A stretch of DNA of 64,000 nt, taken from assembly GCA_027625915.1 (NCBI GenBank), contig JANTQA010000015.1, forward strand, positions 7,221,001 to 7,285,000, read 5' to 3'. This DNA is from Anaeramoeba flamelloides. Its lineage: Eukaryota > Metamonada > Anaeramoebidae. Each line of letters starts with the position of its first letter. The first letter of the stretch is position 1. The notes beneath the pieces were generated by a model, which made no database searches, had not been told where the DNA came from, and was given only the letters and a program-made list of their open reading frames with translations. The translations under genes and the position numbers were made by a program. Below are positions 1-10,807 of this stretch, one piece after another.

Positions 1-2259
1 CATATAGAAGTTTTGTTCATGATTGTAAGTACAGTTACTAACATTAAAATAATTTTAATGAATAGAGATTGATATTCATTATTTTCAGCTTTTTCTTTTT
101 TTTTACTGTTTTTTTATATTAGATTTGTTCTTTCTAAAGTTAACTTTTTCTTGGCAAATTTTGAGAAGTCTTGCAAAATATTTAGCTTTAAAATGTAAAA
201 GTAGAACAATCTGATTCAAATAATCTTTAGAAATATGGTAAAATGATAGGTGAAATTAGAATCCCAATTACTTTTACGTTGAAGGGATTTGAATTAAATT
301 TATGATGGAAACTAACAATTAATAATAAGAAAATAGGGTATTGGTTGGAAAGATTTACAATGAAAAAGGAAATTCTAAAGATCAATGATTAAATGTATAA
401 TTGTGGTGATAAATTTTTGATACAATTTTTGGATAAAAGTTTTATTCAGCTAAAAAACAAAAAACAACAATAAATTTTGAAAAAAATTCACTTCTTAATT
501 TAATTTTCTTTTAATATAGATATATATATATAGTATTAGATTCAAAAATTTATTTTGAATTAGGTATCTATTGGTTACTAAATTAGATGATATATTATAA
601 TATGATAAAAAAAATAAAAATTGAATCTTATCTTTTATTTGGAACAAGGGTGCCATGGTCTAAAGGGGGCTTATTTTGGATCATTTTAAACAGGGTTTTT
701 AATTCAGATGTTTCTAAAAATGAGAAAAAGTGAAAATTAAAAAATAAAAATCAGTTTTTTTTTTTTTTGAAAAGTCAAAATAATTTTATCTTGCTTCTCT
801 TTCGGTTTTTTTAATTTCTTAAATTAAAAAAAATGATTTATATATTTTCTTTTAATTTTTTAAATTAAATAAAAAATCCCTTGTTTTTTCCTTAATTTAA
901 ACGAATTAAGTCAAATTTTTTATTTTACTTGATTCTTTTGAATTCTGAAAAAGCAACTTTATTTTTTTTGAGTTTTCTATTTATTTAGAAAATCAATAGA
1001 TTTTTGTTAGGTTTTTTTGAGTTTTTGAAATAAACCGAAAATTTATTAAAATTTTCTGTTTATTTTAAAAATTCAAAAAAAACAAGAGCACTTCAAAATA
1101 AAATAGAAAACCACAAAAAAACACAGAACACTTAATAAATAAAACAGTAAAACCTTAAGAAAACCCAGAACTAGACACTCTAATGTACTCAACAACACTT
1201 AGACAATTCCTAAATATTTGTTTAGAATTTTCAATAAAGAATCTTAAGGTTATTATCCTTTACTAATAAAAAGATCAATTGTGAATCTTTATTTTGATTT
1301 ATATCAAAGATATTATTTATTATTATTTTGGTAAATTTGGATTTATTGTTTAAATCAAAAATTTTGATTTATGTTATTGGGTTTAAAATACTTTAATTTT
1401 CAATAACTCTTTAATTAAAGTCAACTTTTGAATAGAGATATCAGAGAAAAATTTTTTTACCAACTCAAATCTTTTTTCAAGTGTTTTGTGTTTGTAATTT
1501 TTATTGTAAAAATCAAATTTAATGATAGTTGGTAAGTTGGAGGGGGGGGACAGGGGTATTATTCTGAATATTTTTTTATTATCTATGAAGATACCTGGAA
1601 ATTTGAATAACCTAAATCCAGGTATTACATCTTGAGAACTATTAAATTTGATCTTGTATAACTAGAAAATTCAGTTCAAGAAAAAAATATAATAAATTCT
1701 ATTGTTTAATATTTAGAATTAAATTGCAAATTTTATATATTGAATATAATTAATTTTTCTTTTGATTGTATAATGATTTAAAGTTTATATTGATTATAAT
1801 ACGAAATCTAGTTATTTGATTTTTTTTTTATTTCAAAATAAAAGAAATACTAAGTAAAAAAAAAAATTAAAAATGATATATTTTTCAAAATTTTTTCAAT
1901 TAAAATTTTTTTGATTTTTTTTTCTAGACAATTTGGCTGAATGATTCAAATAAAATTGATTAGTTTATTCGCACTTTAACTAAAATTTACAAATATTCTC
2001 TATAAAAATTATATCATTTATTTGATGAAGTAAAAAATAATTAAATATTTTTTACATTTTTGTTTACTAAAGAGTGCCTTGAAATCAATATTAATTCCGA
2101 GTGTGATAATTCTATTACCCTTAATATTTCTTAAAAATACTAATTATATAATTTCCGGTTCTCATCAAAATATTTTTATTAAAAAAAAATAGCAAAAAAT
2201 GAAAATGGTATATTGGGGAAAATTTTGTTAGTTTAGGAGAATGCAAAAGATAACGATAA

Positions 2260-2290
<31 letters not shown>
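1..2290. other. Non-coding AT-rich stretch
   Basis: No gene can be supported here. All open frames are short and of low complexity. The stretch holds a palindromic repeat at about 890-1,180, a striking G-rich patch around 1,541-1,556 in otherwise nearly GC-free DNA, and a (TA)n tract at its right end. Confidence 0.6.
890..1180. repeat. Palindromic repeat, family P (diverged copy)
   Basis: The stretch carries the word-set of family P: TTGAATTCTGAAAAAGC, runs of GAGTTTTCTATTTATTT, then the complementary AAAATAGAAAACC and ACACTCTA. Left and right halves are partly inverse complements, so the DNA could fold back on itself. The clearest copy is at 17,352-17,668. No coding potential. Confidence 0.45.

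Positions 2291-2294
<4 letters not shown>
2263..2294. repeat. (TA)n microsatellite
   Basis: About 16 TA units in a row, directly abutting the left terminal inverted repeat of the element that starts at 2,291. A TA-targeting transposon may have landed in, or seeded, the tract. Confidence 0.8.
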
Positions 2295-2297
<3 letters not shown>

Positions 2298-2880
2298 CAT
2301 TTCCAAACAAGTGGGGCATTTTTTTTTTATATTTCATAAAAAATAATCTTTTTTAGTGATGGTAATCATTAATCAACATTACCAAATTAAGTTTAATATT
2401 TATACCAATTAAGTCAACTACTTATGTATTTAATTCAAAGAATGTTAGTTGAAATATTCCCAAAAAATGAAAAAAAAAATAGAACTTTTTTTGGTCAAAG
2501 CAATGTACACCAATTTCAATAAAAAACCGGAAATATGGAAAGGGAATAAATGATTTTTTAAACACAAAAACGCAGTTATATGTTTTTAATTATATTGTAA
2601 ATTTTGTTGAGATTATACAATTTATGAAAATATTTTTTTCGATCAAAAAGAAAATAATAAACACCAATTTTCACCATAAAAAAATATCCGATAAAATCAA
2701 GATCATAAATTTTAATATATTTTATTTCTGCAATACAATACTAAGAAATAAATTGAATTATTATCAAGAATCTATAAATGGTGTTTAATGATTTTATATA
2801 TTTAAATTTTTTTTTGTAGAATTGGTTATATAAATATATTTTAAAATAAATTTGCCCCACATTCTTGGAAATAGCTTATA
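2291..2880. mobile_element. TIR element, TATAAG..ATTTCC family (copy 1)
   Basis: The left end reads TATAAGGCATTTCCAAACAA followed by GTGGGGCA. The inverse complement of the right end reads TATAAGCTATTTCCAAGAAT followed by GTGGGGCA, giving imperfect inverted repeats of about 40 bp. Length is 590 bp with no open frame for a transposase, so it is non-autonomous. Flanking TA repeats fit a TA target. A second copy with matching ends lies at 9,344-10,254. Confidence 0.65.
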
Positions 2881-3485
2881 TAAATCCCTTCCAAAAATTT
2901 GGACACACCCAAAGTCAAAAATTGTCAAAAAAAAAAACCCCAATTTATTATATTTTTCCAAACTTTAAGATAAAACATGATTTAAGTTACCTCGTATTAA
3001 TCTTTTTATAAGTAATCTTTTTAAACAAAAGAAAAAAAACCATAAAAAAAAAAGAAATAATTGGCATGTCCAAAATAATGAAACCAGCAGAACAAAAAAT
3101 GTATTGGTAAATTTGATGAAATTTCACCAACAAATTTTGATCGATCAACTGATAAGATTCCATCTACCAATTATATGTGGTTTTTCTATTTAACAAACCC
3201 AGTACTAAGCTTCTATAAACCATCAAAAAAATTTTCCAGATTTAACAAAACATATTACATAACTGCAAAAAAGGAAATGAAAACAAAACTAAAAAGACAT
3301 AAAAAATGAAATAGTTTGTAAAATCAAAATTATTTCCAAATTGAATTTAAAATATTGGATTCTTATTATATCAACGGTTTAAATTGTGTCTAATTTTTGG
3401 AATTTTGTTTATACATATAATGATATAAGGTGGTTCAACAGAATTACTTTGTGTTTGTCTGAATAAAAATAATTTATTTTAATAG

Positions 3486-4249
3486 TTAAGAGATTAAACT
3501 CTCCAAAAATCAGGATATAATTAAATATATGTTCACATTATGTGTAAATGATATCACTGTTACTGGCTCAAATGGATCTAAAAAATGTATTTTAAATATT
3601 ATGAATATACAATTATTTGATATTTTACAAAAGATCACAATTAAAAATTATTCAGATTTGAAAGTTTTTTTTTTATATTACTTTGTTAAATAGAAAAAAA
3701 AAACCCCAAATAATAATTTTTTGATTGTATTTAATAATCTATTTTTGGATACAAAAACTAAACTATTTTTCTTTTTTTTTTTTTACCTTCAAGATTTACT
3801 CAATAACCTCAACATAAAAGACAATCAACTGATTTATTGTATTTCATTTATTAAAAAGATAGTTCTGACTTCAATATATTGAAGATATACAAAATAATTA
3901 GTAAAAAAAATCTTAAAGAGTGAATATCAATTTTTTTTCGAAAAATCAAATTTTTCAACAACTAATTTATATGTTGAGATAAATTTAAGAAAGATATTTT
4001 GTGGTAATGAAGTCTCTAGATTGATAATTCAACCTTTGAATTGGTGGAAAAATGTTGATTTTTTTCTAAAATACTTGGGTTTTTTTACTAATATAGTATA
4101 ATTTTTTAATTGAATAAAATCGACAAAGAATACTATTTTATGAAATTGATATTTTGGAGATTTTTTAACTATTGGGCACTAATGTGATTTACATTCATTG
4201 GAGACAGATTTAAGTTTTATATTTCTCCTTTGTAGACGTAATCAATTAA
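3486..4249. mobile_element. TTAA-flanked element, family G (older copy)
   Basis: TTAA lies at both ends. The left part (GTGTAAATGATATCACTG) and right part (CTCCTTTGTAGACGTAATCA) align with the better-preserved family G copy at 37,167-37,922, in the same order and with similar length (764 against 756 bp). Internal sequence also matches, including a TTTAAGAAAGA..TTTTGTG word. No transposase frame remains. TTAA duplication is typical of piggyBac-type transposition; assignment to that superfamily is inference. Confidence 0.6.
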
Positions 4250-4269
4250 CAAAACAAAATAATTTCATA

Positions 4270-4745
4270 CAGTGGTGTAAATAACCCGTGTTGACAACCT
4301 TTAACCCATTACTAAAATTTAACTCAGGTTTTTTTTTCATACTTGGGTATTGGGAGACCAAAAACCACTTATAGATTCTTGGTTCAGATCTAAATTGACT
4401 TTAAAGGTTAGATCTTCGTTTAACCTAAATGGCTCAATTATATTAAATGCTTTTGTTTCAAAAATTTCATCCTATATTCAAAATTTTTGAGATTAAATGA
4501 TTTTAAATTAAAAATTTCAAAAAATGAAATTTTGCTCATTTTTTTGTCAAAAAATTACATTTTAATCTTTCATTATCTTCATAATTCTTTTTTAAAATTT
4601 ATTTAAAGAACCCAATTTCTTTTTTATATACCGTTTTCATCCCATTGATTTGTTTCTTTTATTTCTAGAGTCAGCCAATATTTTTTGCATGAGTTAAATT
4701 TTAGTAATGGGTTAAAATAAAAAACACGGGTTAGTTACACCACTG
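4270..4745. mobile_element. TA-flanked TIR element, CAGT family (copy 1)
   Basis: A 476-bp element with inverted repeats of about 57 bp. The left end begins CAGTGGTGTAAATAACCCGT and the right end, inverse complemented, begins CAGTGGTGTAACTAACCCGT; both continue to CCCATTACTAAAATTTAACTCA. TA flanks each end as a probable target duplication, which fits Tc1/mariner-type insertion. The interior has no open frame. A longer relative sharing CAGT..TG..AATAACCCGTGT lies at 51,034-52,073. Confidence 0.8.
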
Positions 4746-5536
4746 TAATTCTTTTAATCATTATTTTTAAGGAAAATTTTTGATATCAACTCTTTTTCAT
4801 TTTATATATGGATTGTAAACAGGTTGAAAATCAATTTTCTTCTTCAATTACTTTTAAATTTTAATTTACATGCTTTAAATCCTATTATTTTGGGTTTCTT
4901 GAAAAATGGAGATATTATTTTATGAACCATAAATCCAAGAAAATTTGTATTCATTTCCAAGTGTTATTAGAAAGATCTAGGTCAAATTCAAATGGCCTAG
5001 TTCTGTAGATAAGTTGTATTTGAGTTAACTTTATAAATTGGGTCTTTTACTGATTTATTATGATTCATCTTTCCTTTCCTTATTTGGAAAGCTTAAGGAA
5101 TATTTGAGACCTTTTTTTTCCAATTTACAGCCACAAAAAGGGATTAACAAGAAAAACCAATAATAATTTTTTTTAAAAATTTAATTATTAACGGTCGTTT
5201 TCGAAGCATAAAAAAAGCATTGTTTAATCAACTTTGTTAATAATATTGAAATCAAAGAAGTGAATTTCTGTAAACGAATGAATGCAATTTTTTACAATCT
5301 AATAAGTCTTGTATTCTATCTAATTTTGTGAGAAAAGAAGTAAAAGTAAAAATCAATTTCAAAACCATCATTTTTTGTTTGAATTTTATTCTCAAAAATT
5401 TTTTTTGAATAAAATTTAAAAACAAATTTGTAAAATAGATCAAGATCCCATTCATAAACAACCACTACACAAAACACAAACGAACTCCAATATTACTATA
5501 CTCAGCACAATTCAAATCAACCCACATTAATACTTT

Positions 5537-5941
5537 ATGAGTCTTTTTTATCAGCCTAATACATTAACCAATATTTTCCCTTTGAATGACAGGACTAAAC
5601 GAACGAATAAACATCTAAAACAAAAAACAAGGTTGATGAGGAAACGTGAAAGGGTGCTTCGAAATATCACAAACCAAACTGCAAGCCAATTCGATGAAAA
5701 TTTAGATTTAAAAAAAAGAAAAGTTTTCAAAAATATCAAGCAGCCAACAAACCCAACAGTCAACTCAAAGCCATCTTCCAAAACAAATATTGTTGTTTTT
5801 AAAGGTTTGTTCATCTTAATTGCTTTCTATTTTTTCACTCCATTTTCGATCCTAACCGTTAAAAATTTTTTGTCAAAATTAAAAATAATTCAAATAAACA
5901 GAGAAAAAAAAGAAAAAAGAGAGTTTGTGCTTTATTGGTAA
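5537..5941 (+). CDS. Hypothetical basic protein with one membrane segment
   Basis: A 134-residue frame starting at ATG after an AT-rich upstream region. Residues 1-85 are polar and Lys/Arg/Asn-rich, with a basic stretch around RTKRTNKHLKQKTRLMRKRE. Residues about 86-108 (IVVFKGLFILIAFYFFTPF) form one hydrophobic membrane-spanning segment, followed by a short basic tail, suggesting a tail-anchored or single-pass protein. Base composition is less A/T-monotonous than the surroundings, which supports coding. I do not recognise the family. The last codons lie in a 93-bp segment repeated at 10,306-10,400, and TTTATTG|GTAAGG just before the stop could be a splice donor, so the true 3' end is uncertain. 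Confidence 0.45.
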   Translation: MSLFYQPNTLTNIFPLNDRTKRTNKHLKQKTRLMRKRERVLRNITNQTASQFDENLDLKKRKVFKNIKQPTNPTVNSKPSSKTNIVVFKGLFILIAFYFFTPFSILTVKNFLSKLKIIQINREKKEKREFVLYW

Positions 5942-6022
5942 GGGTTAAGTGCACAAGAGCTCTTAATCTGTTAAAGAGAGAGTTTTGAAGTGACTAAATT
6001 TGTGACTCCTAATTCAAAGAGT
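5929..6022 (+). repeat. 93-bp dispersed repeat, copy 1
   Basis: Begins CTTTATTGGTAAGGGTTAAG and ends ACTCCTAATTCAAAGAG. It recurs with a few differences at 10,306-10,400. It overlaps the last codons of the upstream frame and contains the palindrome AAGAGCTCTT. The function is unknown. Confidence 0.75.
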
Positions 6023-6156
6023 ATTCAAAAGAAAAGAGAGAGTTTGAGTATTGACAAATTCATAGTCAGTCATCAAAAAGTTAAACAGAATATTTCAAAA
6101 ATTGGAGAATTAAACAAGTTGTATGAAATGGTATAAAGCACACTCCAGATAATCTT

Positions 6157-6843
6157 TTAAGGGTCTAGTCATTTACAGTGAAAATGCACTATACTCAAGG
6201 GGCGACCTGAGACCAAAAAGGGTATATACGAAATAGGCCTTCTTTTAGTTGACAAAATTCAAATAACAAAAAAAAAAATTATATAGGATCTCTTTGACAA
6301 AAAATTCAACGAAGAAAAAGAGTTCTCAATTTCAAAAAATCAAAATTTAAAAAAAAAAATTCATCTTTTCTCATTTTCTTTTTCAAAAGAGGTTAAATTT
6401 CTTTAATATAAAACAAATTGCTTTCTTGTATTTCGCAATCAATTTTATTCGATTTAGTCTGATTTGTGGTTATTTTAAAACTCTCTCAATTTGACCAAGT
6501 AAGGATTAGGTAATAGTCTTTCAATAAAAATAACTCATTTGAAAAATGAAAAAAAAGAAAAAAAAAGTCACCAAGATCTCAAAAAGCGCCAAAGAGCGAC
6601 ACTTCAAAACTGACATAGTTGTTTTCAGAATTGTAATTCACAACCATTCTAATTGGAAATTGAGTGTGACTCTTTGGCGCTTTTTTCTAAAAATGTCCTC
6701 TTTTTTGGTTGTTGATTTTTGGAGATCGATGGTACATCCTAGGTTGGTTGGTTTTTGATTGGTGTTAGGTCCGCAATAAAATTACTAAAAAGTTTTTTTC
6801 CATTTCAGAATAAAAAATTTCACCGTAATGACTCTACCCTTAA
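6157..6843 (+). mobile_element. TTAA-flanked element, family R (copy 1)
   Basis: A 687-bp element bounded by TTAA. The left end is GGGTCTAGTCATTTACAGTG and the right end, inverse complemented, is GGGTAGAGTCATTACGGTG. It contains an internal hairpin: arms at 6,581-6,602 (core AGCGCCAAAGAG) and 6,664-6,686 around a 61-bp loop. Open frames inside are low-complexity chance frames. Related copies lie at 35,813, 49,509 (inverted) and 54,537. Non-autonomous; piggyBac-like by its TTAA ends. Confidence 0.7.
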
Positions 6844-7207
6844 CTTAAATTCCCTGAAAAAAAATGAAAATTAATCGATTTGTTTTCTGATTATTCATTG
6901 GAAATACACTCCAAAATTATTTGTATGGCCGAGAAAACAAAAAAACAAACATTTTACAAAAAATAACAATTTCAATTTCAAAAATAATTAATTAAACAAA
7001 TTAATAAATAAATTATCAATTAATTATCAATTAATTATCAATCCTATAGAAGTACTCAAGTCCAAAAAACTAAGAATTAAAATAAAAAAAAATAAGAAAA
7101 GAAGAAAAGCAAAAAGGGTAATCAAAAAAATTACCATTGGGAACAAGAATGAACTTAAAAATAAAGACCTTAATAAGAATGACACAACCAAAAAAAACGA
7201 AAAAACA

Positions 7208-8296
7208 ATGGAAATTGAAGAAAATAGTCAATATCAAAAAAACAAAACTGAAAAACCAAAAGAAAAAAAAAAAGAGAAAAAAAAGAAAGGCAATTTACAA
7301 AAAAAAAAGAAAATAACAAAAAAACAAACCAAAAAAATGGCAATTGAAGAAGAAGAGGAAGAGAAAAAAAATACACAAGCCAAAACCAAACCAAAAGAGA
7401 AAAAGGAAACTAATAAAGATCAAGAAGAAGAACCACAAAAAGATAATGAGATCAATCAAAAACTTGAACAAATTTTGGATATCAACAAGAAATACGAAAA
7501 GGATCCACTCTTTGTTACAGAATATAGCGACGAAATTTTTGAATATTATAAAGAAAAAGAGCAGCGCTTCCGCCCCAATGCACAATACTTGGATGAAAAG
7601 CAACCAAGGATCAATAGCAAAATGCGCGGCATTCTGGTTGATTGGCTAAGCGATGTCTGCCAGGAATACAAACTCCATTCAGAAACGCTGTATCTTGCTG
7701 TGAATTACATTGATCGATTTCTAAGTCTAAACTGCATTTCAAAGAAACACTTGCAGCTCTTAGGTGTTACAGCCCTGTTTATAGCAGCCAAATACGAAGA
7801 GGTGTACCCACCCACGGTCAAAAATTTCAGTGACATCACAGAAAAATCCGTCTCAAAAAAGGATATCTTCAAGTGCGAAATCAAAATTGTAAACGCTTTG
7901 CAATTCGATTTAAGCCCCGTGACACCAAAACCGTTTTTAAAACGCTATTTACGCGCATCACAAGCTGATCTGAAAACAATGCTGTTAGCAAACTACTTTT
8001 GCGAAATACAGCTCATCGACTCTTCATACTTGGCCTTCCTTTCTTCACAGATAGCAGCAAGCTCAGTGGCATTAGCTAAAATGATCGTTACAAAGAAATC
8101 TCTCACACAGGTTTGGGATCACAATATGGTTTACTATTCAAAATACCACCAAAACGACCTCAAGCCCTGCATTAAAAAATTATTACAAAGTTATAAAAAA
8201 ATCCCCAAATCAAAATTAAAATCGGCCTATAAAAAATATTCTTTGAAAGAATTAAAACGTGTTTCAAAATTAATAATAAAAAAAATTGTTATTTGA
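7208..8296 (+). CDS. A/B-type (mitotic) cyclin
   Basis: A 362-residue cyclin, the regulatory partner of a cyclin-dependent kinase in cell-cycle control. Residues 1 to about 85 are almost entirely Lys, Glu, Gln and Asn, a low-complexity basic/acidic leader. The N-terminal cyclin box spans about 108-232 and shows MRGILVDWL (139-147), YKLHSETLYLAVNYIDRFLS and KYEEVYPP (from 195), including the Lys and Glu that contact the kinase. The C-terminal cyclin fold follows at about 234-345. The ETLYLAVNYIDRFLS wording is closest to cyclin A, but A and B cannot be separated safely. No clear RxxL destruction box is seen. The frame stays open for about 29 codons upstream of this ATG to a TAA near 7,120, without another ATG, so this start is the first usable one. 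The core is much less AT-rich than the flanks. No intron is evident. Confidence 0.93.
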   Translation: MEIEENSQYQKNKTEKPKEKKKEKKKKGNLQKKKKITKKQTKKMAIEEEEEEKKNTQAKTKPKEKKETNKDQEEEPQKDNEINQKLEQILDINKKYEKDPLFVTEYSDEIFEYYKEKEQRFRPNAQYLDEKQPRINSKMRGILVDWLSDVCQEYKLHSETLYLAVNYIDRFLSLNCISKKHLQLLGVTALFIAAKYEEVYPPTVKNFSDITEKSVSKKDIFKCEIKIVNALQFDLSPVTPKPFLKRYLRASQADLKTMLLANYFCEIQLIDSSYLAFLSSQIAASSVALAKMIVTKKSLTQVWDHNMVYYSKYHQNDLKPCIKKLLQSYKKIPKSKLKSAYKKYSLKELKRVSKLIIKKIVI

Positions 8297-8560
8297 AAAT
8301 AAAAAATTTATAATCTTATTTTTTTTTTTTTTTTTTATTGAAGAGAGATAAACTATTTTTCATAAATTTTGACTCACTTTATAATATTAATGGGAGTTGT
8401 TTTGAGGGTTTATTCCAGTATTCTTAACAAAAAATATTTTCAAATTTTTGGATCAGAATCATTTTTTCTAATTTTATAAATTTTCGTTTTGCTTTTTCAA
8501 ATTTTTGTTTTTCTTTTTTTTTTCTTTTTTTTTTCTTTTTCTTTGTTTTTGAAAAATTTT

Positions 8561-8598
<38 letters not shown>

Positions 8599-8737
8599 CA
8601 AAAGATCATGTGGAAAAAAAAAAGAGATCTTCGAAAAGACAAATAATCACTAAGAAAATTGAGAATGTAATGTCTTTGAAAAATCTTGTTGTTCAACTTT
8701 TTTTCAGTGAAAGTTCAGTAATAAAAAATGGGTAATG

Positions 8738-8942
8738 CTCATTTCAAAAATTGTGACTCACTTTTTTTTAGTTTTTGGTTTTATTTTTTTTAATTTTTAA
8801 TATATCAGGCTTTTATAGATTTAGAATGACTTAAAAGTGAATTACAAATCATATTTAGTTATTAATTGTTCTTGAATACTAAAGGATAATTTTTTTTTTT
8901 CAATTTATTATTTCAGGTGAGTCACAATTTTTGAAAAAGAGT
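8738..8942. mobile_element. Small TIR element (about 205 bp)
   Basis: The left end carries TTTCAAAAATTGTGACTCAC and the right end its exact inverse complement, GTGAGTCACAATTTTTGAAA. The interior is non-coding. A related half-repeat (TAAATTTTGACTCACTTT) sits upstream near 8,366. This is a MITE-like element. Confidence 0.65.
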
Positions 8943-8974
8943 TTAGTTCAACAAAATTTCCTTATTTTTGCTGT

Positions 8975-9235
8975 TAGGTTTTTTTTTTAATTTTAGAAAT
9001 AATAAGAAAATTAAATAAATTTTCTGTTAATTGCTTAATTAAAAAAAAAACATAACAATAAACTTTTCCAAAATTTAAAAGAATAGAGTTGAATCAAAGA
9101 TTTTTTTCAATTCTTTTGAATCCTTTAAAAGCTTCGTTAGTTTTTTTTTTTTTACTTTTTGAAATCTAAAGAAAATTTATTTAATTTTCTTTCCATTCCA
9201 AAAATTAAAAAAAAACCTAGGCACTCTACGTCACT
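8975..9235. repeat. Palindromic repeat, family P
   Basis: Contains AAAAGAATAGAG..CAATTCTTTTGAAT and ends CCTAGGCACTCTACG. The two halves are imperfect inverse complements, as in the other P copies. Confidence 0.5.
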
Positions 9236-9343
9236 TTCTTAAATACAGTATATTTAGATTTTTTTTTTTATCCTAGCTATAATTTTAGCAAGATTATAAC
9301 ACATATAATAGCTTTTCTTTAAAAAATGATATATATATATATA

Positions 9344-10254
9344 TATAAGCTATTTCCAATAATATAGGGCATTTTTTATTTCAATAATTATTTCTTAATA
9401 TTAATTTAATTATACAAAATGTACAACAATAATATGTTTTTTAACATATCATACTTAATTTCTTGTATTTTGAAGTTTTATTAATGGATTCTAAATATTT
9501 TTTTTTGAATTAAAATTATTTTGCAAAATTTTTAATTTTGAAAAAATAATAGAGTCAAATTTCTCATTTCATTATTTTTTTGAATTCTTCATTTTTTTCA
9601 TTTTTACTTTGTTATTATTATTGTCCAAACTTTAACAAAGTTCCGAAGAGATGTGATAAGAAATCAACCAAAAATTCTTTTGATTCTAAACAATTGAGTT
9701 GACTTCGATGGACTTTGGTGGAAAAATTGCTCAGAACAGTTGTACACTTCAATTAAAGAGGTGAGATAAACAAAAAAAAAAAAAAAAAAAAAGGTTTTTT
9801 TTTTTTTTTTTTTTCATTCAGTTTGCTTTTTTTAAATGTTTTAAAAAGAAAAAAAAAAAAAAAAAAAAAAAACACAAAAAAGTTAATGGGAAAAACAAAA
9901 AGTTAATGATCAAATGAAAAACAAAAAATCTAAAGATCAAATCAAAAATATATTGAAGTATGATTTTACACATTATCAAAAAAAAAAAATGAAAAAAAGA
10001 TCGAACTAAAGATTGTTAAATAGACATTACTAATTTTGGATATTTTTCCAAAAATTAGGGGCAATTTTTTTTTTATTTTTTATTTTTTATTCTTCGAACT
10101 TTGATCAATAAACACAAATTTTAATCAAGAGTTTTATTATTATTAATGGCTTCGTTTTTTTTTGTCTAAAGTTTTGAGTTTAATAACTGAATAAAGAATT
10201 TATTCTTATATTGATGGATATTTTTTTTCCCCACATTTTTGGATGGAGCTTATA
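9344..10254. mobile_element. TIR element, TATAAG..ATTTCC family (copy 2)
   Basis: The left end is TATAAGCTATTTCCAATAAT. The right end, inverse complemented, is TATAAGCTCCATCCAAAAAT followed by GTGGGGA. TA repeats lie on both outer sides. An extra internal copy of the end motif (TTTTTCCAAAAATTAGGGGC) lies near 10,035, so the element may be composite. Length is 911 bp with no transposase frame. Confidence 0.6.
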
Positions 10255-10305
10255 TATATATATACAAGAAAAAAAGAAAGAAAAGCTAGAAAAAAAAAGA
10301 TAATA

Positions 10306-10400
10306 CTTTATTGGTAAGGGTTAAGTGCTCAAGAGCTCTTAATTGGTTAAAGAGAGAGTTTTGAAGTGACTAAATTTGTTACTCCTAATTCAAAGAGTTG
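10306..10400 (+). repeat. 93-bp dispersed repeat, copy 2
   Basis: Matches 5,929-6,022 closely (CTTTATTGGTAAGGGTTAAG through CTAATTCAAAGAG). Here it is not attached to an open frame. Confidence 0.75.
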
Positions 10401-10642
10401 TCAAGCAAACCTTTTAATTACCACTATTAGAAGTATTTTAAACTCAATTTAGTTTTTAAAAAAAGAAAATGAAAGAGAATAAAAAAATAATAAATAAAAA
10501 TAAAAACTTGATAAGTTGAATTTTACATTATATGTGCTGAATTGGTTATAGGATGTTATCTTTTCTGTTGACAAACTCTTGGATCATCACCATAGTTTGT
10601 TTGAATAAAAAGTTCAAAATATTTTAACAACTTATGATCTAT

Positions 10643-10807
10643 GGTATTTGAATTATGAATACGAAAAAATTTTCACTTTCTTTTGCATATTTTTCTTTTA
10701 TAAATTGAGTTCTCAATAGAGAAGGTTGGGGTTTATGATTCTTTTTCTATTTAAAAAAGGAAATTGAAAATGATCTTAAAATTTTTCCCATTTCTAATTC
10801 AAATACC
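10643..10807. mobile_element. Small TIR element (GGTATTTGAATTA family), copy 1
   Basis: The left end is GGTATTTGAATTATGAATAC and the right end, inverse complemented, is GGTATTTGAATTAGAAATGG; both continue to GAAAAA.TTTT. A second copy lies at 17,150-17,318. About 165 bp, non-coding, MITE-like. Confidence 0.65.

Noticed and set aside
2121-2306. 61-codon minus-strand frame with a Tyr-Ile repeat
   Set aside because: It is the translation of a (TA)n microsatellite plus flanking AT-rich DNA.
5551-5814. 87-codon minus-strand frame, Leu/Phe-rich
   Set aside because: Antisense shadow of the basic protein at 5,537-5,941; the plus strand has the more natural composition.
6581-6686. Hairpin considered as a small nuclear or other structured RNA gene
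   Set aside because: It sits at the centre of a TTAA-bounded inverted-repeat element present in four places, so an element-internal stem is the simpler reading.
6546-6758. 70-codon plus-strand frame beginning with a poly-Lys run
   Set aside because: It lies wholly in a family R element, spans its hairpin, and is not kept open in the other copies.
7170-7649. Overlapping frames within the cyclin leader on both strands
   Set aside because: They are shadows of the Lys/Glu-rich cyclin N-terminus.
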